From JBGAPI01 sp044221335 (GTDB taxonomy: Bacteria; Pseudomonadota; Gammaproteobacteria; Xanthomonadales; Ahniellaceae), in contig JBGAPI010000023.1 in assembly GCA_044221335.1 (NCBI GenBank), positions 1 through 64,000 of the forward strand: 64,000 nucleotides of DNA, written 5' to 3'. Positions 32,994 through 40,978 of the stretch are shown one piece after another; position 1 is the first letter of the stretch; each line of letters begins with the position of its first letter. Both the position numbers and the translations under genes were made by a program. Under the pieces are notes generated by a model that saw only the letters and a list, made by a program, of their open reading frames with translations, was not told the origin of the DNA and ran no database searches.

Positions 32994-33626
32994 TCAGCGC
33001 TGGTAGGTCTGGACCAGCGTGTGCAGGTGCACGCGCTCGGCGTCGCGCAGGAAGGGCGCGATCAGCATCATCACCTGCAGGATGCCCTGGGTGAGGTCGT
33101 TGGCCGCCTTCTCGGTCTGGCCGCCGCGCACCGCGTTGTAGTTCATCCAGAAGGTCGCGACCAGCGAGATGTTGGTCGCCGTGGCATCGATCTCGGCGCG
33201 GCTCGCGCGCATCACCTCGGCCCGGGTGAGGCCGGTCAGCACCTGGCTCGCGTTGCCGACCGCATGCTTCAGGATCCGGGAGAAGTGCATGCGCAGCTTG
33301 CGGTTGCGGCTGGTGAGGTCGACCAGGTCGCGGAAGATGAAGCGGTAGTCCCACATCACCTCGAAGGTGTGATGCAGCTGCAGCCAGATGTCCTCGAGCG
33401 TCGGAAGGCGCTCGTCCGGAATGGTCAGCACCTTGTCGATCCGGTCCTCGTAGCGCGCGAACAGGTGCTCGACGATGTCGTCCTTGTTGCGGAAGTGGTA
33501 GTAGAGGTTTCCCGGACTGATCTCGAGCTCGTCGGCGATATGGTTCGTCGTGACGTTGGGCTCGCCCTGTTCGTTGAACATGGCGAGGCTGATGTCGAGG
33601 ATCCGTTCGCGGGTGTTGGAGGCCAT
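32994..33626 (-). CDS. TetR-family transcriptional regulator
   Basis: 210 residues. The N-terminal HTH is typical: RERILDISLAMFNEQGEPNV followed by TTNHIADELEISPGNLYYHF and RNKDDIVEHLF. The C-terminal ligand domain is all-helical (LQLHHTFEVMWDYRFIFRDL). Neighbours are an acyl-CoA-binding protein and a fatty acyl-CoA reductase, so an acyl-CoA or fatty-acid ligand is plausible but not shown. The operator was not identified. Confidence 0.92.
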   Translation of the reverse strand: MASNTRERILDISLAMFNEQGEPNVTTNHIADELEISPGNLYYHFRNKDDIVEHLFARYEDRIDKVLTIPDERLPTLEDIWLQLHHTFEVMWDYRFIFRDLVDLTSRNRKLRMHFSRILKHAVGNASQVLTGLTRAEVMRASRAEIDATATNISLVATFWMNYNAVRGGQTEKAANDLTQGILQVMMLIAPFLRDAERVHLHTLVQTYQR

Positions 33627-33733
33627 GACGTCATTATCGCCGAAGGGTGTGGTCGCTGACCGATCGAATCTGTGGGCTCACGAAAACTCTCCCCCTGCGG
33701 TTCATCCGATCGCGCCGATGGATGCGAGGCACG

Positions 33734-34237
33734 TCACCGGAACTGACCGTAGTCCGGTCCGCCGACCTCCGGAAGGTACGGCCAATCGCTGGCCCTGGGA
33801 AGCTGGTTTCGCGATTCGAGCGCTTCCTCCGGCGTCAGGAACATGCCGCACAGATCGTTGCCTCCGTTCAGGGCATAGAACCGTACGGGCGTGCCGGCGA
33901 GCTGTTCATTGACGATGCGGAAGAAGACGTAGGTCGCGCGACCCCAGCTCTCGCGTTCGGTGCCGGGTTCGACCGCCGAGAAGACGAGGTGCTCGGCGCC
34001 GCTGCATCGAATGGCGTAGCTCGGCAGGTCTTCATCGACGATCTCTTCGACCGCGGCGGGTTCCGCGACGAACGCGCGCAACGCGGGAAGCAGGCTCTGG
34101 TAGGCCTCGGCAATGCCCAGTTCCGCAAGATTCTCGGCATCGAGCGGATGCGCCTTCTCGTAGTCGAGCTGGCCGGCGGCCGGCTTGTTCGGTGGATCGG
34201 GTGCTCGTCCAAACAGTCGCGACAGGAAGGAGGGCAC
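33734..34237 (-). CDS. Uncharacterised protein between acyl-CoA-binding protein and tetR
   Basis: 167 residues, GTG start with GAGGG upstream, 11 bases after the stop of the acyl-CoA-binding protein gene. No signal peptide, no membrane segment. It has an AEAYQSLLPALRAF helix and strands such as SYAIRCSGAEHLVFSAV and RATYVFFRIVNEQLAGTPVR, then ends GGPDYGQFR. I do not recognise the family. The layout suggests a small alpha/beta cytoplasmic protein. Confidence 0.75.
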   Translation of the reverse strand: MPSFLSRLFGRAPDPPNKPAAGQLDYEKAHPLDAENLAELGIAEAYQSLLPALRAFVAEPAAVEEIVDEDLPSYAIRCSGAEHLVFSAVEPGTERESWGRATYVFFRIVNEQLAGTPVRFYALNGGNDLCGMFLTPEEALESRNQLPRASDWPYLPEVGGPDYGQFR

Positions 34238-34248
34238 CGCGGAGTCCC

Positions 34249-34509
34249 TCAGCCGCCGAGCTTTTTCACCAGGTCGACGTACTTTTTCTTGGCGTCATCG
34301 GCGCTGGTGCCCTTGAGCTTGGCCCAGGCGTCGTACTTGGCGACACCCACGAAGTCGAAGAAGCCGGGCTTCTCGCCCTTGACGTCGCCGTCGCTGCCCT
34401 GCTTGTACAGGGCGTAGAGGCGCAGCAGGGTGTCGTTGTCCGGGCGTTCCTTCAGCTTCTGCGCCGCCTTGGCGGCGGCTTCGAACTGTTTGGCGAGGTC
34501 TGCGGCCAT
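34249..34509 (-). CDS. Acyl-CoA-binding protein
   Basis: 86 residues, the full length of an ACBP four-helix bundle. Landmarks: MAADLAKQFEAAAKAAQKLK, then TLLRLYALYKQGSDGDVKGE with the conserved YxLYKQ...GD, then KPGFFDFVGVAKYDAWAKLK. It binds and buffers long-chain acyl-CoA in the cytosol. It is divergent from the fatty acyl-CoA reductase gene across 264 bases, which suits delivery of acyl-CoA to that enzyme. The ribosome binding site GGAG lies 6 bases before the ATG. Confidence 0.95.
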   Translation of the reverse strand: MAADLAKQFEAAAKAAQKLKERPDNDTLLRLYALYKQGSDGDVKGEKPGFFDFVGVAKYDAWAKLKGTSADDAKKKYVDLVKKLGG

Positions 34510-34773
34510 GCGCGGCTCCGATGCGTTGACAGGGCGGGGGACGGGCGAAGCTGGGCTTGTAGCATGGCCAAGAATCGACGGTCAACGCGGCGATCCGGAG
34601 GGCCGCGATGTGCCCGCATCCGGCCGTCGCGACAAGCATTGCAAGCTCGTCTTGGAAGGTCCGCACGGGCTAGGTATCGTTAGCCGGTCGCCTGCGCTTC
34701 GCGGGGCGTGCCTGCGGCGGCCGCGGTGCACGAGCAGGCATTCATCAACGGCAAGCGCTTCGTGGGAGGAGCC
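34510..34773. promoter_or_regulatory. Divergent control region between acyl-CoA-binding protein and fatty acyl-CoA reductase
   Basis: 264 bases separating two outward-facing lipid genes, with a TetR gene two genes away. Binding of that TetR here is a reasonable guess. No clear palindromic operator or -35/-10 pair was picked out by eye. Confidence 0.35.
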
Positions 34774-36756
34774 ATGACCTACTTCGTCACCGGCGGTACC
34801 GGATTCATCGGGCGTCACCTGATCGAGCGGCTGCTGAAGCGCCCGGGCAAGATCCACGTGCTGGTGCGCAAGGCCTCGCAGGCGAAGTTCGACGAGCTGG
34901 TCGAGAAGACCGGCGCGCCGGCGGACCGCCTGGTGCCGGTGTACGGCGATCTCACCAAGGCGCGCCTCGGCCTCACGCCGACGGCGATCAAGAACCTCAC
35001 CGGCAAGATCAAGCATTTCTTCCACCTCGCCGCGATCTACGACCTCACCGCCGACGAGGACTCGCAGATCGCCACCAACATCGACGGCACCCGCAACGCG
35101 GTGCAGCTGGCCGAGGCGCTGAAGGCCGGCTGCTTCCACCACACCAGTTCGATCGCGGCGGCCGGCATGTTCCCCGGCGTGTTCAAGGAAGACATGTTCG
35201 AGGAGGCCGAGGGTCTCGACGATCCCTACTTCCGGACCAAGCACGAATCCGAGGGCCTGGTGCGCCGCGAGTGCAAGCGGCCGTTCCGGATCTACCGCCC
35301 GGCGATCGTGGTCGGGAGCTCGAAGACCGGCGAGATCGACAAGATCGACGGTCCGTACTTCTTCTTCCGCTTGATCAAGCGGCTGCGCGACCTGATGCCC
35401 AAATGGGTCCCGACCGTCGGCATCGAGGGCAGCCGGATCAACATCGTGCCGGTGGACTTCATCGCCGCGGCGATGGATCACATCTCGCACAAGCCCGGCC
35501 TCGACGGCGGCTGCTTCCACCTCACCGACCCGAATCCGCAGCGGGTCGGCGAAGTGCTGAACACCTTCGCGCGCGCCGCCAACGCGCCGGAGATGACGAT
35601 GCGGATCGACTCGCGCGTGTTCGGCTTCGTGCCGCCGATCGTGCGCCACGCGGTCGCGAACCTGCCGCCGGTGCAGCGCTTCACCGGGACCGTGCTGAAG
35701 GACCTCGGCATCCCGAAGCAGGCTCTGAAGTACATCAACTACCCGACCCGTTTCGACAACCGCGAGACCGAGCGGGCGTTGCGCGGCAGCAAGATCAAGG
35801 TGCCGGCGCTGGAGACCTACGCCGCCAAACTGTGGGACTACTGGCAGCGCAACCTCGATCCGGACCTGTTCATCGACCGCTCGCTGTCGTCGCGGGTGAA
35901 GGGCCGCACCGTGCTGATCACCGGCGGTTCGTCCGGCATCGGTCGCGCCGCCGCGCTGAAGGTCGCCGCGGCCGGCGCCAAGACCATCATCGTGGCGCGC
36001 AAGCAGGAAGAGCTCGACGCGGTCAAGGCCGAGATCGAGAAGGCCGGCGGCATCTGCCATACCTACTCGGCCGACATCGCCGAGATGTCGGTGTGCGACG
36101 AGCTGGTGGCGAAGGTCGTTGCGGACCATGGCGGCGTCGACATCCTGATCAACAATGCCGGCCGCTCGATCCGCCGTTCGATCGCGCTGTCCTACGACCG
36201 CTTCCACGACTTCGAGCGCACGATGCAGCTGAACTACTTCGGCTCGCTGCGGCTCATCATGGGTTTCCTGCCGGGCATGACCGAACGGCGCCGCGGCCAC
36301 ATCATCAACATCTCGTCGATCGGCGTGCTCGCCAGTTCGCCGCGCTTCTCCGCCTATGTCGCCTCGAAGTCGGCGCTCGACGCGTTCTCGCGCTGCGCCC
36401 AGGCGGAGTTCTCCCACCTCAACATCGCGTTCACCACGATCAACATGCCGCTGGTGCGCACGCCGATGATCGGACCGACCAAGATCTACGACAACGTGCC
36501 GACGCTGACGCCGGACGAGGCCGCGGACATGATCGTCGAGGCCATCCTCGAGCGGAAGAGCCGGATCGCCACGCGCCTCGGCACCTTCGCCGGCATCCTG
36601 AACGCCGTCGCTCCGAAGGCCTACGAGGTGGTGATGAGCACCGCCTTCAACCTGTTCCCCGATTCCGCCGCCGCCAAGGGCATGAAGGGCCGGGACGAGG
36701 CGCCGTCGAACGAGCAGATCGCTTTCGCCTCGTTGATGAGGGGCGTGCACTGGTAG
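34774..36756 (+). CDS. Fatty acyl-CoA reductase (alcohol-forming), two-domain Marinobacter type
   Basis: 660 residues. The N-terminal NAD_binding_4-type reductase begins MTYFVTGGTGFIGRHLIERL and contains HFFHLAAIYDLTADEDSQIA, HHTSSIAAAG and YFRTKHESEGLV. After a linker (LWDYWQRNLDPDLF) an SDR domain starts at GRTVLITGGSSGIGRAAALK, with NNAGRSIRRS, NISSIGVLA and YVASKSALDAFSRC. This order and many exact segments match the Marinobacter enzyme that reduces acyl-CoA or acyl-ACP through aldehyde to fatty alcohol (recalled as Maqu_2507). The product could feed wax-ester synthesis. A GGGAGGA site precedes the ATG. Confidence 0.93.
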   Translation: MTYFVTGGTGFIGRHLIERLLKRPGKIHVLVRKASQAKFDELVEKTGAPADRLVPVYGDLTKARLGLTPTAIKNLTGKIKHFFHLAAIYDLTADEDSQIATNIDGTRNAVQLAEALKAGCFHHTSSIAAAGMFPGVFKEDMFEEAEGLDDPYFRTKHESEGLVRRECKRPFRIYRPAIVVGSSKTGEIDKIDGPYFFFRLIKRLRDLMPKWVPTVGIEGSRINIVPVDFIAAAMDHISHKPGLDGGCFHLTDPNPQRVGEVLNTFARAANAPEMTMRIDSRVFGFVPPIVRHAVANLPPVQRFTGTVLKDLGIPKQALKYINYPTRFDNRETERALRGSKIKVPALETYAAKLWDYWQRNLDPDLFIDRSLSSRVKGRTVLITGGSSGIGRAAALKVAAAGAKTIIVARKQEELDAVKAEIEKAGGICHTYSADIAEMSVCDELVAKVVADHGGVDILINNAGRSIRRSIALSYDRFHDFERTMQLNYFGSLRLIMGFLPGMTERRRGHIINISSIGVLASSPRFSAYVASKSALDAFSRCAQAEFSHLNIAFTTINMPLVRTPMIGPTKIYDNVPTLTPDEAADMIVEAILERKSRIATRLGTFAGILNAVAPKAYEVVMSTAFNLFPDSAAAKGMKGRDEAPSNEQIAFASLMRGVHW

Positions 36757-36780
36757 TCGGTCCCCCCGTCCGACACGACA

Positions 36781-36932
36781 AGGGCCCAGGGCACCGGGCC
36801 CAGGGCCCGGCGGAGCGGTGCTTGCTCAGCCCGCGATGCCTCGCTCCTTTCCAGCCGTCCCGGACGAGGGCCTGCCGTCGAATCTCGCCTCGGTCGAACT
36901 GGGCCCTGGGCCCTGTGCCCCGAGGCCTGTCC
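36781..36932. repeat. GGGCCCA-type heptamer segments in the reductase/oxidase gap
   Basis: Two blocks: AGGGCCCAGGGCACCGGGCC at 36782 onward, and CTGGGCCCTGGGCCCTGTGC at about 36899, which is the reverse complement type. No gene is supported in 36757-36970. Members of the GGGCNNA family. Confidence 0.7.
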
Positions 36933-36970
36933 CCCATCGGTCATCGAAGTCGAAGCCTCCGCATCGCCCC

Positions 36971-38224
36971 ATGCAAGCAAGAAAGACCGAGGTCCTGATC
37001 CTGGGCGCCGGCGTCATCGGCCTGGCCACCGCCGTGGCGCTGGCGCGCGCCGGACGCCAGGTCACCGTGCTGGATCGCGCGAAGGCCGGCGCGGCGACCT
37101 CGCACGGCAACTGCGGGACCATCACGCCGAGCCACGCGACGCCGCTCGCGATGCCGGGAATGATCGGGGACGCGATCGGCTACATGCTGCAGCGGGATGC
37201 GCCGTTCTACGTCAAGCCGCGCTTCGACCCGGGCCTGTGGGCCTGGTTCCTGTCCTTCGCGCGGCGTTGCAACTGGCGCGACTTCGCCGAGGTCACCCGG
37301 ATCAAGTCGAAGCTGCTGCTGGCGGGACGCGACGAGCTGGCGCGGCTGATCCGCGACGAGCAGCTCGACTGCGAATTCCAGCGGCTCGGCACCTTCTACG
37401 TGTTCCGCGATCCGGCCGCGATGGAGAAGATGGGCTGGCTGCCGCGCGCGCTCGGCGAGGTCGGCATTCCGGTGCAGGTGCTCGATGGCGAGACCGCGCG
37501 GCTGCGCGAGCCGGCCCTCAACGGCAGCATCGTCGGCGGCTTCCTCAATGCCGGCGACTGCCATCTCCGGCCGGATCGCTACTGCGCCGAACTGGTCCGT
37601 GTCGCGCGCGCGCTCGGCGTCGAGCTGGTCGAGGACACGGCGGTCACCGGCTTCGAGACCGAGGCCGGTCGCATCGCCGCGGTGCATGCCGGCTCCGGGC
37701 GCTGGCAGGCGGACGAGGTCGTGCTGGCACTGGGCTCCTGGTCGCCCGCCGTCGCGAAGCAGCTCGGCCTGCGGATCCCGATCCAGCCCGGCAAGGGCTA
37801 TTCGATTACCTACGAGCGTCCGGCGCTCTGCCCGTCGATCCCGGTCGTGCTGAAGGAACGCAGCGTCTGCGTCACCGCCTGGGGCAGCGGCTACCGGCTC
37901 GGCAGCACGATGGAATTCTCCGGCTACGACAGCACGTTGAACCGCACCCGGCTCGCCGCGCTGCCGCGCGCCGCTGCCGAGTACCTGCGCGAGCCGGTCG
38001 GGCCCACGGTGACGGAGGAGTGGTACGGCTGGCGGCCGATGACCGCCGACGACCTTCCGATCCTCGGCCGGGTCGCGCCGCTGTCGAACCTCGTGCTGGC
38101 GACCGGCCATGGCATGCTGGGCGTGACGATGTCGGCGATCACGGCGAAGCTGATCGCCGAAGTCGTGTGCGGCAAGGACACCAGCCTCGACATCGCGCCG
38201 TACGGGCTTCGGCGATTTTCGTAG
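36971..38224 (+). CDS. FAD-dependent oxidoreductase, D-amino-acid dehydrogenase-like (DadA family)
   Basis: 417 residues of the DAO fold. The FAD-binding motif is LILGAGVIGLATAVALARAG. The typical second half is visible (RPDRYCAELVRVARALGVEL, DEVVLALGSWSPAVAKQLGL, IPIQPGKGYSITYERP, GWRPMTADDLPILGR, ATGHGMLGVTM). This matches bacterial DadA-like membrane-associated amino acid dehydrogenases that deliver electrons to quinone. The substrate (D-amino acid, sarcosine-like or other secondary amine) cannot be fixed from sequence. It is followed 95 bases later by a secreted hydrolase gene on the same strand. Confidence 0.88.
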   Translation: MQARKTEVLILGAGVIGLATAVALARAGRQVTVLDRAKAGAATSHGNCGTITPSHATPLAMPGMIGDAIGYMLQRDAPFYVKPRFDPGLWAWFLSFARRCNWRDFAEVTRIKSKLLLAGRDELARLIRDEQLDCEFQRLGTFYVFRDPAAMEKMGWLPRALGEVGIPVQVLDGETARLREPALNGSIVGGFLNAGDCHLRPDRYCAELVRVARALGVELVEDTAVTGFETEAGRIAAVHAGSGRWQADEVVLALGSWSPAVAKQLGLRIPIQPGKGYSITYERPALCPSIPVVLKERSVCVTAWGSGYRLGSTMEFSGYDSTLNRTRLAALPRAAAEYLREPVGPTVTEEWYGWRPMTADDLPILGRVAPLSNLVLATGHGMLGVTMSAITAKLIAEVVCGKDTSLDIAPYGLRRFS

Positions 38225-38319
38225 CGCGCCGCGCACGGCGAAGGCCTGTCGACGGCGCTTCGGCAGTCCTGCGGAAGCCGCGCAAGGCTGGACGGCACCA
38301 TCGCGATCGGGAGAGAACC

Positions 38320-40113
38320 ATGCTCACGTTGAAGACGACCGCATTCCTGGCTCCAATCATCGCCTCGCTGCTGTCGGCAACGGCGGCGGAAGCGGCCGAC
38401 CCGCCGCCGCAGAGCAAGGCGGATCCGGAGAAGGTCGAATTCCGGTGGGGCCTGAAGATCCCGCTGCGCGACGGCGTGAACCTCGCCGCGACCCTGTACC
38501 GGCCGCGCGAGATGGCGGCAGCGCCGCCCTGCGTGTTCACGCTGACGCCCTACATCGGACAGAGCTACCACGACCGCGGCATGTACTTCGCCAGCCACGG
38601 CTACTCGTTCCTGACCGTCGACGTCCGTGGCCGCGGCAACTCCGAAGGCAGCTTCGACCCGTTGCTGCAGGAGGCGAAGGACGGCCACGACGTCGTCGAG
38701 TGGCTGGCGAAGCAGCCGTTCTGCAACGGCAAGGTCGCGATGTGGGGCGGTTCCTACGCCGGCTACGACCAGTGGGCCACCGCGAAGGAGTTTCCGCCGC
38801 ACCTCGCCACCATCGTACCGGTGGCGTCGCCGTACGCGGGAGTCGACTTCCCGATGACCGGCAACATGGTCTATCCCTACGACGTGCAATGGCTGGGCTT
38901 CGTGTCCGGCCACACCTCGCAGATGAACATCTTCGGCGACGGCGACTTCTGGGCGACGGCCTTTCGACGGCTCTACCGCGACCACCTGCCTTTCCGTTCG
39001 CTGGACACGCTCGCCGGTGTGCCGTCGCCGATCTTCCAGCGCTGGGTGGACCATCCGACCCGCGACGCGTTCTGGGCGGCCTACAACCCCAGTGCCGCCG
39101 ACTACGCGAAGATCGACCTGCCGATCCTCACCATCACCGGCCACTACGACGGCGACCAGGCCGGCGCGTTCGAGCACTACCGCCAGCATCTCGCGCACGC
39201 GAGCGCCGCCGCGAAGGCGAAGCACTTCCTCGTGATCGGCCCCTGGGACCACGCCGGTACGCGCACGCCGCGGGACACGGTCGGAGGACTGAAGTTCGGT
39301 CCCGCGAGCCTCGTCGACCTCAACGCCGTGCACCAGCAGTGGTACGACTGGACGATGAAGGACGGCAAGCGGCCGGAATTCCTGCAGGACCAGGTGATGT
39401 GGTACGTCAGCGGCTCGGAGAAGTGGCGCGCCGTGCCGACGCTCGACCGCTTGACGACCGGCGAGCGCAGCTACTTCCTCGACTCGACGGCCGGCCTCGC
39501 GAACGACGTGTTCGCCTCCGGCCGCCTGGTCACCCAGGCCCCCGCGACCGCGGGCATCGACCGCTACGTCTACGACCCGCTGGCCGGACGACCGTCGGCG
39601 AGCGCTGAGGCCCAGCCCGACGACTTTCTGGTCAACCAGACGGAGACCTTCGACAGCCGCGGCGACACGCTGATCTATCACACGGCCGCACTCGCCCGTC
39701 CGCTGGAGATCGGCGGCTTCTTCAAGGCCGAGCTGTGGCTGGCGATGGACGTGCCGGACACCGACATCGGCATCTCGGTCAGCGAGATCAAGTCCGATGG
39801 GACCGCCGTGCTGCTGAGCGGGGCGGGGCTGCGCGCCCGCTACCGCGAGGGTCTCGATCGTGCGGTCCCGGTTCCGCTCGGCAAGGCGGTCCGCTACGAG
39901 TTCACCGGCTTCAGCTTCGTCGCCCGCGAACTTGCCGCCGGCAGTCGGCTGCGCCTGACGATCGGCCCCGTCGATTCGCCGAGCAGCCAGAAGAACTACA
40001 ACAGCGGCGGCGTGGTCGCGGACGAGACCGGCAAGGACGCACGCACCGCCCATGTGCAGCTGCTGCACGACCGTGCGCATCCGAGCCGGCTGATCGTTCC
40101 GATCGCGGAGTAG
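38320..40113 (+). CDS. CocE/NonD-family secreted serine hydrolase
   Basis: 597 residues. A signal peptide ends about residue 26 (TAAEAA). The alpha/beta-hydrolase part carries SFLTVDVRGRGNSEGSF, the nucleophile elbow WGGSYAGYDQW, an Asp in GHYDGDQAG and the His in GPWDHAGTRTP. A C-terminal jelly-roll follows (GGFFKAELWLAMDVPDTDIG, GSRLRLTIGP). This is the layout of X-Pro dipeptidyl-peptidase/cocaine-esterase/glutaryl-7-ACA acylase enzymes, so it likely hydrolyses esters, amides or peptides in the periplasm. The true substrate is unknown. Confidence 0.92.
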   Translation: MLTLKTTAFLAPIIASLLSATAAEAADPPPQSKADPEKVEFRWGLKIPLRDGVNLAATLYRPREMAAAPPCVFTLTPYIGQSYHDRGMYFASHGYSFLTVDVRGRGNSEGSFDPLLQEAKDGHDVVEWLAKQPFCNGKVAMWGGSYAGYDQWATAKEFPPHLATIVPVASPYAGVDFPMTGNMVYPYDVQWLGFVSGHTSQMNIFGDGDFWATAFRRLYRDHLPFRSLDTLAGVPSPIFQRWVDHPTRDAFWAAYNPSAADYAKIDLPILTITGHYDGDQAGAFEHYRQHLAHASAAAKAKHFLVIGPWDHAGTRTPRDTVGGLKFGPASLVDLNAVHQQWYDWTMKDGKRPEFLQDQVMWYVSGSEKWRAVPTLDRLTTGERSYFLDSTAGLANDVFASGRLVTQAPATAGIDRYVYDPLAGRPSASAEAQPDDFLVNQTETFDSRGDTLIYHTAALARPLEIGGFFKAELWLAMDVPDTDIGISVSEIKSDGTAVLLSGAGLRARYREGLDRAVPVPLGKAVRYEFTGFSFVARELAAGSRLRLTIGPVDSPSSQKNYNSGGVVADETGKDARTAHVQLLHDRAHPSRLIVPIAE

Positions 40114-40132
40114 AGCGGGCCTCGGCCCGCTC
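40113..40132 (+). terminator. Hairpin at the CocE-family gene end
   Basis: GAGCGGGC-CTCG-GCCCGCTC forms an 8-bp perfect stem starting at the last base of the stop codon. No T-run follows. Decayed GCGGCTTGCGCCGC/GCGGCTTACGCCGC units continue to about 40243. Confidence 0.5.
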
Positions 40133-40279
40133 GACGGGGGCACGGATGAGGATGCGGTGGCGCCGCGATCGCGGCTTGCGCCGCCCGGACATCGTTCCTG
40201 CGCCGCTCGGGCATCGCGGCTTACGCCGCGCCTACATCGGGAACTGCTTTTCGCAGGGCACGATTCGCGCGGCGAATCG

Positions 40280-40372
40280 TGGCGGAGAGAGAGGGATTCG
40301 AACCCTCGATAGAGCTTTTGACCCTATACTCCCTTAGCAGGGGAGCCCCTTCGGCCTCTCGGGCATCTCTCC
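40280..40372 (-). tRNA. tRNA-Ser (anticodon GCU)
   Basis: On the minus strand the gene starts GGAGAGATGCCCGAGAGGCC and ends with TCTCTCC, discriminator G and an encoded CCA. The anticodon arm reads CTCCCCTGCTAAGGGAG, giving GCU for AGC/AGU serine codons. A long variable arm (TATAGGGTCAAAAGCTCTAT region) and T-loop GGTTCGAATCC confirm a class II tRNA-Ser of 93 bases. It lies next to csrA, as in many gammaproteobacteria. Confidence 0.97.
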
Positions 40373-40498
40373 GGGATTTTCGACATCGACGTGCCGCGAG
40401 GCGGCATCGCCGAGGGCGCGCAGGATAGCGGTCGACCTCGCGCTTGGCAATCGATCCGGGCTTTTCGGCGGTTCGCACCCGATCGACGCAGGTGCCGC

Positions 40499-40711
40499 TC
40501 AGCTGCCGTTGCCCGAACCCTCCGTCGTCGACGGCGTTTCCGGGTCCTGTTCGCGCTTGATGCGCTGGAAGATTTCCTCCCGATGGACGGACAGCTCCTT
40601 CGGGGCGTTGATGCCGATGCGGACCTGATTGCCCTTGACCCCGAGCACGGTCACGGTGACCTGCTCGCCGATCATCAAGGTCTCACCCACACGCCTGGTC
40701 AAGATCAGCAT
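40499..40711 (-). CDS. csrA: Carbon storage regulator CsrA
   Basis: 70 residues, the usual size. MLILTRRVGETLMIGEQVTV, VKGNQVRIGINAPKELSVHR and EEIFQRI match the RNA-binding beta-strand dimer with the conserved Arg of VHREEI. CsrA binds GGA-containing 5' leaders and controls translation of carbon-storage, motility and biofilm genes. An upstream in-frame extension is ignored because GGAGGG lies 7 bases before this ATG. The Ser/Thr/Gly-rich tail is short. Confidence 0.98.
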   Translation of the reverse strand: MLILTRRVGETLMIGEQVTVTVLGVKGNQVRIGINAPKELSVHREEIFQRIKREQDPETPSTTEGSGNGS

Positions 40712-40978
40712 CGAGAATCCCTCCACCGCTGACAGTGGCGGTCGACTCGCCGCCACGCGCTCAACTCCGTCAGAACGCGGAACCATGGTAGTCCCCACGG
40801 CCTGACCCTCGCAATGACAGTCCGGAGGCGGGAGACGTTCCTTGCAGTCCGCCAGCCGATTCGGGAAACCGGATCGGGAAGTGGCGCCACCGCTGGGTTT
40901 CCAGCGAATTCCCCCGGGGTTTCCGGAGGGACCGCCGCGCCAGCGGCCGTCCCCGTTTGCAAGGGTTTGCGTTGAATC

